Assembly (NCBI RefSeq): GCF_002407065.1
Contig: NZ_CP023564.1
Span: forward strand, 2,666,001 to 2,730,000
Length of the DNA: 64,000 nucleotides
Reading direction: 5' to 3'
Source: Brachybacterium ginsengisoli
GTDB lineage: Bacteria; Actinomycetota; Actinomycetes; Actinomycetales; Dermabacteraceae
Shown: one piece after another, positions 57,005 through 64,000 of the stretch
How positions within the stretch are numbered: position 1 is the stretch's first letter
Layout of the letters: every line of letters starts with the position of its first letter
Notes under the pieces: generated by a model
Databases searched by the model: none
What the model saw: the letters and a program-made list of their open reading frames with translations, nothing else
What the model was told of the DNA's origin: nothing
Position numbers and translations under genes: made by a program

Positions 57005-57556
57005 TCAGAACAGGTCGATGTTCGGGCGCGGCAGAGGCTGCGGCAGAGGCCAGAGATCAGGCAGGGGAAGCGGTGCAGGCAGCGGCTGGGGCAGCGGCCA
57101 GTCCTCCGGCGTGGGCCACGGCTCCGGCAGCGGGAGCGGCTCCGGGAGGGGCAGCGGGTCACCCGGGATCGGCAGGTCCGGGAACGCCGGAAGCGTCGGG
57201 AACGGCAGGTTCGGGAACCCCGGCAGGGTCGGGATCGGGAGGAAGTCCGGCAGCTTCTCGAGAACGGGGATCCCGGACCCGGATCCGCCGTCCGAGGACG
57301 CCTCGTCCTGCTCGTCGGCGTGACGGTTCAGCTCATCGGCGTCGGCCCGCAGAGCGTCGATCGCCGACTCGAGCCGGGTCTGCACCTCGCTGGACCAGCG
57401 CTCGCGGAATTCGTCGGCATCAGGGCCCACCCACGCCACGGAGCCGACCAGCGCCACGCACCGGGCGAGCAGTGACTCGACCGTCCCCGCCGCTCCCTGG
57501 CACGCCGTCGCCTGCTGGCGCACAGCCTCACTGTCGGCTCCCCAGAACCCGCTCAT
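57005..57556 (-). CDS. WXG100-like protein with Pro-rich tail
   Basis: 183 residues from the ATG at 57556 (a TTG precedes it in frame). Residues 1-87 (MSGFWGADSEAVRQQ; W42-V-G44; F50, W54; HADEQDEAS) are the same domain as in the genes at 22666 and 46901. The rest is a Leu/Pro repeat tail (LPLPEPLPLPEPWPTPEDWP) ending NIDLF. It looks like a family member lacking a C-terminal domain, or a structural/adaptor version. Upstream GGGGGAGACGTTG resembles the ribosome-binding region of the gene at 46901. Located just downstream of the selenocysteine island. Confidence 0.8.
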   Translation of the reverse strand: MSGFWGADSEAVRQQATACQGAAGTVESLLARCVALVGSVAWVGPDADEFRERWSSEVQTRLESAIDALRADADELNRHADEQDEASSDGGSGSGIPVLEKLPDFLPIPTLPGFPNLPFPTLPAFPDLPIPGDPLPLPEPLPLPEPWPTPEDWPLPQPLPAPLPLPDLWPLPQPLPRPNIDLF

Positions 57557-57587
57557 CAACGTCTCCCCCGTTCGGCATCTTCCTACG

Positions 57588-57632
57588 CGTCGAACCTATG
57601 GGGGTCCGCACGAGGTGTCGACGGGGAGGACT
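57588..57632 (-). promoter_or_regulatory. Candidate promoter of the WXG gene at 57556
   Basis: AGT-n2-TCCCC and TAGGTTCGACG at 34-base spacing, matching the block upstream of the WXG gene at 46901. The TAGG block lies 32-42 bases before the ATG. Confidence 0.35.
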
Positions 57633-57677
57633 ATCCATGCGAGCGGCAGGCATCGGCCGCCCCGCCGCCGGGTGAGC

Positions 57678-57767
57678 TCAATCCCGGTCGGGGACTCAAT
57701 CCCGGTCGGGGACTCAATCCCGGTCGGGGACTCAATCCCGGTCGGGGACTCAATCCCGGTCGGGGAC
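57678..57767 (-). repeat. 18-bp minisatellite, five perfect copies
   Basis: Five identical head-to-tail units, on the gene strand GTCCCCGACCGGGATTGA. The first unit is the end of the chorismate mutase gene (Val-Pro-Asp-Arg-Asp-stop); the other four repeat it, stop codon included, in the 3' untranslated region. Each unit contains the self-complementary CCCGACCGGG. Confidence 0.97.
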
Positions 57768-58093
57768 CTCGTCGCGGATCCGCTCGTGATGGCGGATCAC
57801 CTCGGTGACGATGAAACGCAGGAACGCCTCGGCGAAGGTCGGGTCCAGGCCCGCCTCGTCGGCGAGCGAGCGGAGATGGGCGATCTGCTCCTTCTCGCGC
57901 GAGGGATCGGCCGGGGGCAGCCCGTGCTCCGCCTTGAGCACGCCCACCCGCTGGGTGTGCGAGAAGCGCTCGGCGAGGAGGTGGACCAGGGCCGCGTCGA
58001 TGTTGTCGATGCTTCGTCGCTCGTCGAGAAGGATCTGCTTCGCCCTCACGACCTCCGGAGCATCCTCGACCGGCGCGGAGTCGTGCTCAGAGG

Positions 58094-58097
<4 letters not shown>
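57750..58097 (-). CDS. Chorismate mutase (AroQ class)
   Basis: Converts chorismate to prephenate in Phe/Tyr synthesis. The 115-residue all-helical protein has [40 protein letters not shown] and a C-terminal helix [19 protein letters not shown], the AroQ pattern. Its ATG overlaps the clpX stop by 4 bases. No signal peptide, so it is the cytoplasmic form. Its last 18 bases are amplified downstream. Confidence 0.93.
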
Positions 58098-59434
<1,337 letters not shown>

Positions 59435-59638
59435 GTCCGTGTCCTCTCGTCAGGCCGTCAGCATGCACCAGCAGTCTCCGCGGGGAGGTCCCCCGGCCCT
59501 GCAGGCGCCCTCCACGGTATCGCGAAGGGCTGTCCGATCACGGGAGGCGCCGCCCGGAGTTGCCGCCTTCCCGCCGGGGCCGTCGCCCCGGTGCGGATGC
59601 CCGCGCCCCCGAGGGAGGAGGCGCGGGCGGTGCCGCCC

Positions 59639-59662
59639 GAGCCGGGTCCGCGGACCCGGCTC
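59639..59662 (-). terminator. Palindrome after clpP2
   Basis: A 24-base perfect palindrome (12-bp half GAGCCGGGTCCG), 12 bases past the clpP2 stop in the 240-base gap before clpX. The rest of that gap holds no gene. Confidence 0.6.
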
Positions 59663-59674
59663 AGCGGCGTCGGA

Positions 59675-60358
59675 TCACTTCGCGATCTGCGCCGCGGGAG
59701 CCTTGCGGGACTCCAGCACCTGATCGACCAGTCCGTACTCGAGGGCGGACTTCGCGGTGAGGATCTTGTCGCGCTCGATGTCCTTGGTGATCTGGCCCTT
59801 GTCCCGACCGGTGTGGAACGCCAGGGTGTCCTCGAGCCACTCGCGCATGCGCATGATCTCGTTGGCCTGGATCTCGAGGTCCGAGGCCTGGCCGCCGCCG
59901 CCCTCGCCCCCCATGGCGGGCTGGTGGATGAGGATGCGCGCGTTGGGCAGCGCGAGGCGCTTCCCGGGCGAGCCGGCGGCGAGCAGCACTGCGGCGGCGG
60001 AGGCCGCCTGGCCCAGGCACACGGTGGTGACCTCGGGCTTGATGTACTGCATCGTGTCGTAGATGGCGGTCAGCGCGGTGAACGAGCCGCCGGGGCTGTT
60101 GATGTACAGCGTGATGTCGCGGTCCGGGTCCTGGGACTCCAGGACCAGGAGCTGGGCCATCACGTCGTCAGCCGAGGCGTCGTCCACCTGGACGCCCAGG
60201 AAGATGATGCGGTCCTCGAACAGCTTGGTGTACGGGTCCTGGCGCTTCATGCCGTAGGCGGTGCGCTCCTCGTACTGCGGGAGCACGTAGCGCGAGGTGG
60301 GCATCGTGCCGGCCTGAGCGATCGGCAGTGCGCCGAAGGGGCGGGGATCGAAGGTCAC
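59675..60358 (-). CDS. clpP2: ATP-dependent Clp protease proteolytic subunit, ClpP2-type
   Basis: Serine protease subunit. I use the GTG at 60358 (AAGGAGACCCC before it), giving 227 residues; an internal ATG at 60304 (MPTSRYVLP) is the alternative. Catalytic Ser in [13 protein letters not shown], His in [10 protein letters not shown], Asp in [13 protein letters not shown]. The Gly-rich insert after the His (GGEGGGGQ) is typical of ClpP2. Downstream of clpP1 by 43 bases; actinobacteria need both for the active tetradecamer. Confidence 0.97.
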   Translation of the reverse strand: MTFDPRPFGALPIAQAGTMPTSRYVLPQYEERTAYGMKRQDPYTKLFEDRIIFLGVQVDDASADDVMAQLLVLESQDPDRDITLYINSPGGSFTALTAIYDTMQYIKPEVTTVCLGQAASAAAVLLAAGSPGKRLALPNARILIHQPAMGGEGGGGQASDLEIQANEIMRMREWLEDTLAFHTGRDKGQITKDIERDKILTAKSALEYGLVDQVLESRKAPAAQIAK

Positions 60359-60401
60359 GGGGTCTCCTTGCGTGAAGGGTTCGCTGGATGTCTGGGGGCG
60401 G

Positions 60402-61034
60402 TCACTCGGCGGTGCCGCCACCGCCGGTGACGTCGCCGGAGCCGCTGATGATCTTGTCGATGAAGCCGTACTCGAGCGCCTCCTCGGCCGTGAACCAGTT
60501 GTCACGGTCGGAGTCGGCGTTGATCTGCTCGACGCTCTTGCCGGTCTGCTCGGCGATCAGCTCGGCGAGCGTGCGCTTCATCGAGAGGATGAGCTCGGCC
60601 TGGATCTTGATGTCCGTGGCGGTGCCGCCCAGTCCGCCCAGCGGCTGGTGCATCAGCACGCGGGTGTGCGGGGTGGCGTAGCGCTTGCCCTTGGTGCCGG
60701 AGGAGAGCAGGAACTGACCCATCGAGGCCGCCATGCCCATGCCGATCGTCACCACGTCGGGCTTGATGAACTGCATGGTGTCGTAGATGGCCATGCCTGC
60801 GGTGATCGAGCCGCCGGGGCTGTTGATGTAGAGGAAGATGTCCTTCTCGGGATCCTCCGCCGCGAGGAGGAGGAGCTTCGAGCAGATGGCGTTGGCGTTC
60901 TCGTCGCGCACCTCCGAGCCGAGCCACACGATGCGCTCGCGGAGGAGGCGCTGGTAGACGTTGTCGTCCAGCCCCATCGGGGTGTCGCCGGCCGCATTGC
61001 GGGGCGGGGAGGTCTGAGTGCTCTGCGAGGACAC
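60402..61034 (-). CDS. clpP1: ATP-dependent Clp protease proteolytic subunit, ClpP1-type
   Basis: 210 residues. Catalytic Ser in [13 protein letters not shown], His in [12 protein letters not shown], Asp in [12 protein letters not shown]. First gene of the clpP1-clpP2 operon. A ClgR-like palindrome lies about 70 bases upstream. Confidence 0.97.
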   Translation of the reverse strand: MSSQSTQTSPPRNAAGDTPMGLDDNVYQRLLRERIVWLGSEVRDENANAICSKLLLLAAEDPEKDIFLYINSPGGSITAGMAIYDTMQFIKPDVVTIGMGMAASMGQFLLSSGTKGKRYATPHTRVLMHQPLGGLGGTATDIKIQAELILSMKRTLAELIAEQTGKSVEQINADSDRDNWFTAEEALEYGFIDKIISGSGDVTGGGGTAE

Positions 61035-61104
61035 GGGGTCTCCTTCATGCCGGAATTCGCTGATGGGTCGACTCTAGGCGCTGGGCGGACCCTGGGCGGG
61101 CCCT

Positions 61105-61121
61105 GTTCGCCGCAGGCGCAC
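61105..61121 (-). promoter_or_regulatory. Candidate ClgR operator before clpP1
   Basis: GTTCGCC-GCA-GGCGCAC, a 7-bp inverted repeat with one mismatch, close to the CGCY-N3-RGCG-type ClgR sites that activate clp operons in actinobacteria. It lies 71-87 bases upstream of clpP1. The 414-base gap 61035-61448 also contains the AT-rich stretch 61257-61285, probably promoter of the NlpC gene, and no ORF I trust. Confidence 0.4.
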
Positions 61122-61448
61122 TGACCGCCGCCGCGAGGTGCTCGGCCGTCGTGCCCGCCCCTCCGATGCCCTGACCCGTGCATCTCCATCCCGCCCGGAT
61201 GTGCCGCACCCGTCCCTGCTTCGTCAAGGACGGGCGGATTCTGGTCACGACGGGACGAATTAGGTAAAGACAGCATCAAATCAACGGTCGAGCTCTCCCA
61301 AGGCCGCAGACCTGTGCCTCCGCCGCTCATATGTTGTTCCCATCGCCACGACATCGGTGGCCACCGTCCACGACAGCAGTGGTCGCCCATCGCACGAAGC
61401 AGATCCCCCCGGCCCCTGGTCGGGCCCGGAAGGAAAACACCGCACATC

Positions 61449-62267
61449 ATGGCTCAGAACAACACTCACCGGATCCCCGGCCGCGCTCAGCTCCCGACCC
61501 AGCATGCACAGCGTGCGGCTCGCGGCCTCGGTGGAGCAGCCATCCTCGGCGGCGTCGTCCTCGGCACGGCCTTCACCGGCGGCGCGGCCCAGGCCGCCCC
61601 CGCCGCTCCGGTCGCGAGCGCCCCCGTCGCTCAGGCCGCCCCGGCAGCCCCCGTCGCCACCGCCCCGGCAGCGGTGCTCGACTCCACCCAGAAGCTGCGC
61701 TGGGGCTCCCGCGGCGGCGCGGTCAAGGATCTGCAGTCCGCTCTGAACGATCGCGGCGCGAACATCTCGGTCGACGGGGTCTTCGGCCCCCGCACCCACT
61801 CCGCGGTCAAGAGCTACCAGTCCTCCAAGGGCCTGCAGGTCGACGGCATCGTCGGCTCGAAGACCCGTGGCGCCCTCAACGGCGGCGGAGCCTCCGGCGG
61901 GGCCTCGGCTCCCGCCTCCTCGCCCTCCTCGAGCTCCTCCAGCTCGATCGTGAACGCGGCGCGCTCCGCCGTCGGCACCCCTTACTCCTGGGGCGGCTCC
62001 TCGCTCAGCGGCATGGACTGCTCCGGCCTGGTGAACTACGCCTACCGCTCCGCCGGCATCAGCATCCCGCGCACCTCGAGCCAGATCGCCAACGCCGGCA
62101 CCTGGATCTCGCAGTCCTCGGCTCAGCCCGGCGACATCGTGGTCTGGTCCGGCCACGTCGCGATCTACGCCGGCAACGGCCAGATCATCGACGCCTCCGG
62201 ATCCAAGCGCGTCGTCACCGAGCGCGCCATCTGGGGCAACCCGATCGGCTTCGTGACCTACCGCTGA
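61449..62267 (+). CDS. Secreted NlpC/P60 peptidoglycan hydrolase
   Basis: A 272-residue exported endopeptidase from the ATG at 61449. Signal peptide with LGGAAILGGVVLGTAF and cleavage near AQA-AP; an Ala/Pro/Val spacer; a PG_binding_1 domain (about 80-145: LRWGSRGGAVKDLQSALNDR, VDGVFGPRTHSAVKSYQ); a Ser-rich linker; an NlpC/P60 domain with catalytic Cys in MDCSGLVNYAY and His in WSGHVAIYAG. It would cleave stem peptides in the cell wall. Preceded by a long untranslated leader from the clpP1 side. Confidence 0.95.
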   Translation: MAQNNTHRIPGRAQLPTQHAQRAARGLGGAAILGGVVLGTAFTGGAAQAAPAAPVASAPVAQAAPAAPVATAPAAVLDSTQKLRWGSRGGAVKDLQSALNDRGANISVDGVFGPRTHSAVKSYQSSKGLQVDGIVGSKTRGALNGGGASGGASAPASSPSSSSSSSIVNAARSAVGTPYSWGGSSLSGMDCSGLVNYAYRSAGISIPRTSSQIANAGTWISQSSAQPGDIVVWSGHVAIYAGNGQIIDASGSKRVVTERAIWGNPIGFVTYR

Positions 62268-62282
62268 TCCTCGGCCCCTCGA

Positions 62283-62321
62283 GCGACGGCCCGACACCCT
62301 CCCAGGGTGTCGGGCCGTCGC
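62283..62321. terminator. Bidirectional terminator after the NlpC/P60 gene
   Basis: Perfect 18-bp arms (62283-62300 and 62304-62321) with a CCC loop, between convergent genes. Confidence 0.88.
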
Positions 62322-62338
62322 CGTCGTCAGGGTGCCGC

Positions 62339-62926
62339 TCAGCCGCGCAGCGGACGGTAGACGCGCCCGAGGGCGGCCTCGGCCCCCGGGATCCGCTCGA
62401 CGAGCTCCCAGCGGACGACCCGCCCTCCCGGCACCGCGAAGGCGCGGGTGCCGTCCCCCAGGAACACCGGCGCAGAGAAGATCTGCAGCTCGTCGATGAG
62501 GTCGTGCTCGAGCGCCTGACGACCGATGTCCGCGCTGATGATCTGGATGTCCCGTCCGTCGGCGATCTGCTGGGCACGGCCCACCGCCTCGACGATGTCG
62601 ACGTCGAGGGCGGTCACCTGCGGATCGTCGGCGAGCTCCAGGGGCCGGTGGGTCAGGATCAGCTCGGTGCCGGACCAGGCCCCGCCGTACGCCTCAGCGG
62701 TCAGCTCGTCACGCTCGGCGGCCTGGGCCCGGGCGGCGTCGTAGCCGCGGCGGCCCGAGATGATCACGCCCACCGGCTCCGCGAGCTTCGCCACGACGTC
62801 GCCGTCCATGCGCGGCAGCGTCTCCATCCAGGACATGTCATGGTCGGGACCGGTGATGAAGCCGTCCAGGCTGACCGTGAACCCCCAGGTCACCTTGCTC
62901 CTTACGGGTGCTTCCGAGCTCATCAT
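62339..62926 (-). CDS. Dihydrofolate-reductase/RibD C-terminal-like reductase
   Basis: A 195-residue protein from the ATG at 62926 (GAGGAGAT upstream). N-terminus VTWGFTVSLDGFITGPDHDM is typical of the RibD_C/DHFR-like family; VIISGRRGYDAARA and DIQIISADIGRQALEHDLID follow. Probably an NADPH-dependent reductase of unknown substrate; not the essential folA. A hairpin at 62992-63033 separates it from tig. Confidence 0.88.
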   Translation of the reverse strand: MMSSEAPVRSKVTWGFTVSLDGFITGPDHDMSWMETLPRMDGDVVAKLAEPVGVIISGRRGYDAARAQAAERDELTAEAYGGAWSGTELILTHRPLELADDPQVTALDVDIVEAVGRAQQIADGRDIQIISADIGRQALEHDLIDELQIFSAPVFLGDGTRAFAVPGGRVVRWELVERIPGAEAALGRVYRPLRG

Positions 62927-62991
62927 GGGATATCTCCTCGCGGCGCTGCGGGGACCTCCGGAAGGCCCGTGGCAGCGAGTCTCCCACCGAC

Positions 62992-63033
62992 GAGGACGGG
63001 CCGCCACCCCCGAAGGGATGACGGCCCGTCCTC
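62992..63033 (-). terminator. Terminator after tig
   Basis: 11-bp arms GAGGACGGGCC (62992-63002) and GGCCCGTCCTC (63023-63033), with further pairing inside; a second small hairpin CGCCCCT-AGG-AGGGGCG lies at 63041-63057. Confidence 0.75.
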
Positions 63034-63061
63034 ATGCAGCGCCCCTAGGAGGGGCGGCGGG

Positions 63062-64000
63062 TCACTCGGTCTCGGTCGCCTCGGCGGCCTCGTCCTTCGA
63101 CGCCGCGGCCTTCTTGGCCGGAGCCTTCTTGGCGGCGGGCTTCTTGGCCGGAGCCTTCTTCGCAGGCGCCTTCTCCTCGGCGGCCTCGTCAGCCTCATCC
63201 TTCGAGGCCGCGGCCTTCTTGGCCGGAGCCTTCTTGGCGGCGGGCTTCTTGGCCGGAGCCTTCTTCGCAGGCGCCTTCTTCTCCGCGGGCTCCTCCTCGG
63301 AGGTCTCCCCCTCGGCGTCCTCGTCCTCAGCGCCCTTCAGGCCCAGGTCGAGCACCTCACCGGAGGCGTTCTTCACGACGACCTCCGCGAGGACGACGTC
63401 GAGCGCCTTGGAGCGCTGGACCTCGGAGAAGATCTGCTCGAGCTGACCGGACTGCGCGAGCATCTGCAGGAGCTGGTTGGGCTCGATGCCGTACTGCGCG
63501 GACAGCTGGGTCATGTAGCTCATGAGGTCGTTCTGGTCGACCTGCACCTCGCGGGTGCCGTTGATCTCGTCGAGCAGGAACTGGGCGCGGACAGCCTTCT
63601 CGGTGTCCTCGCGGATCTCCTCGCCGTGGGGATCGCCGGCCTCCTTGCCCTCGTTCTCGAGGTGGGAGGTGATCTCGTCCTCGACGAGCTGCTCCGGGAC
63701 CGGGATCTCGAGCTCCTCCAGGAGCTTCTCGAGAAGGGCGTTGCGGGCCAGGGCCACGCGGTTGCCCTCGGCGTCGGCGGCGGCCTGCTTCTTCAGGTCG
63801 TCCTTGAGCTCGTCGATGGTGTCGAACTCGGAGGCCATCTCGGCGAACTCGTCGTCGGCCTCGGGCAGCTCGCGCACCTTGACGGACTGCGCGGTGACCT
63901 TGACCTGGGCGGTCTCGCCCGCACGGTCGCCACCGGCGAGCGCGGACTCGAAGGTGGTGGTCTCCTCGGCGGAGAGCCCCACGAGCGCCTCGTCGAGGCC
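63062..64000 (-). CDS. tig: Trigger factor, C-terminal part (N-terminus outside window)
   Basis: Ribosome-associated chaperone and prolyl isomerase. The frame is open to the window edge (312 residues visible), beginning GLDEALVGLSAEE within the PPIase domain. VKVRELPEADDEFAEMASEF and the chaperone arms (LLEELEIPVPEQLVEDEI) follow. After about residue 225 comes an acidic stretch and a Lys/Ala/Pro tail with two 35-residue repeats (KKAPAKKAPAKKPAAKKAPA). The tail resembles histone H1-like or nucleic-acid-binding extensions and is not part of the canonical family. The DNA repeat has a 105-base period (63096 and 63201). Confidence 0.95.
   Translation of the reverse strand, partial: GLDEALVGLSAEETTTFESALAGGDRAGETAQVKVTAQSVKVRELPEADDEFAEMASEFDTIDELKDDLKKQAAADAEGNRVALARNALLEKLLEELEIPVPEQLVEDEITSHLENEGKEAGDPHGEEIREDTEKAVRAQFLLDEINGTREVQVDQNDLMSYMTQLSAQYGIEPNQLLQMLAQSGQLEQIFSEVQRSKALDVVLAEVVVKNASGEVLDLGLKGAEDEDAEGETSEEEPAEKKAPAKKAPAKKPAAKKAPAKKAAASKDEADEAAEEKAPAKKAPAKKPAAKKAPAKKAAASKDEAAEATETE

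Noticed and set aside
57678-57767. CRISPR array
   Set aside because: The 18-base units are directly adjacent with no spacers, and they derive from the gene end.
61257-61448. c-di-AMP (ydaO-type) riboswitch before the NlpC/P60 gene
   Set aside because: Context is right for actinobacterial wall hydrolases, but I cannot find the conserved GGGGTGAA or CAGCTAACC elements.

Overview
The window is very GC-rich, gene-dense actinobacterial chromosome, with GTG starts and many 4-base ATGA/GTGA stop-start overlaps. Gene order and protein families (rpsP-KH-rimM-trmD-rplS-lepB-rnhB, clpP1-clpP2-clpX beside tig, ftsY, ffh, glnB-glnD-amt, folC-ndk) fit a Micrococcales bacterium; Brachybacterium or another member of the Dermabacteraceae is my best guess from the protein sequences, not something I could verify. 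I see no phage, insertion sequence or CRISPR array.

Layout. 1-5.7 kb: translation and export genes on the minus strand (rpsP, KH protein, a lipoprotein, rimM, trmD, rplS, two signal peptidases, the 5' part of rnhB). 5.9-9.7 kb: an Nramp-like transporter, an amidohydrolase and an AbiEi/DUF559-like protein lying between two copies of a palindromic repeat. 10-15.8 kb: ffh and the nitrogen-control operon amt-glnB-glnD. 16-17.4 kb: an acetamidase/formamidase gene whose signal peptide is broken by an in-frame amber codon. 17.5-21.6 kb: ftsY, a 52-residue membrane ORF, ndk, a DUF4233 protein, folC. 21.8-24.7 kb: an accessory insert holding a possible EspG-like protein, a WXG-domain/lipase fusion and a lipoprotein. 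25-28.5 kb: ileS (eukaryote-like type 2) behind a T-box with a very short Stem I. 28.7-42 kb: a secreted peptide, ferredoxin, ABC exporter, SDR, zinc-type ArsR plus CDF exporter, SDF symporter, an ABC-2 exporter, an unknown protein, a lipoate ligase and a metallophosphatase. 42-45.5 kb: valS and a small membrane protein.

45.5-57.6 kb holds a self-contained selenocysteine island: selB, selA and tRNA-Sec on one strand, selD divergent, and a three-subunit formate dehydrogenase whose catalytic subunit is read through an in-frame UGA followed by a SECIS-like hairpin. It is bracketed by two more genes of the WXG family. The three WXG-domain genes (starts at 22666, 46901 and 57556) share an ungapped 87-residue N-terminal domain but have completely different C-terminal parts: lipase, glycine-rich beta-like, and proline-rich. 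They look like substrates of an ESX/type VII-like secretion system encoded elsewhere, and I regard them as the most interesting content.

57.7-64 kb: chorismate mutase with an 18-bp minisatellite made of its own last codons, clpX, clpP2, clpP1, an NlpC/P60 hydrolase, a RibD/DHFR-like reductase and the 3' part of tig, which carries a histone-H1-like tail. Many strong hairpins separate these units and are listed as terminators.
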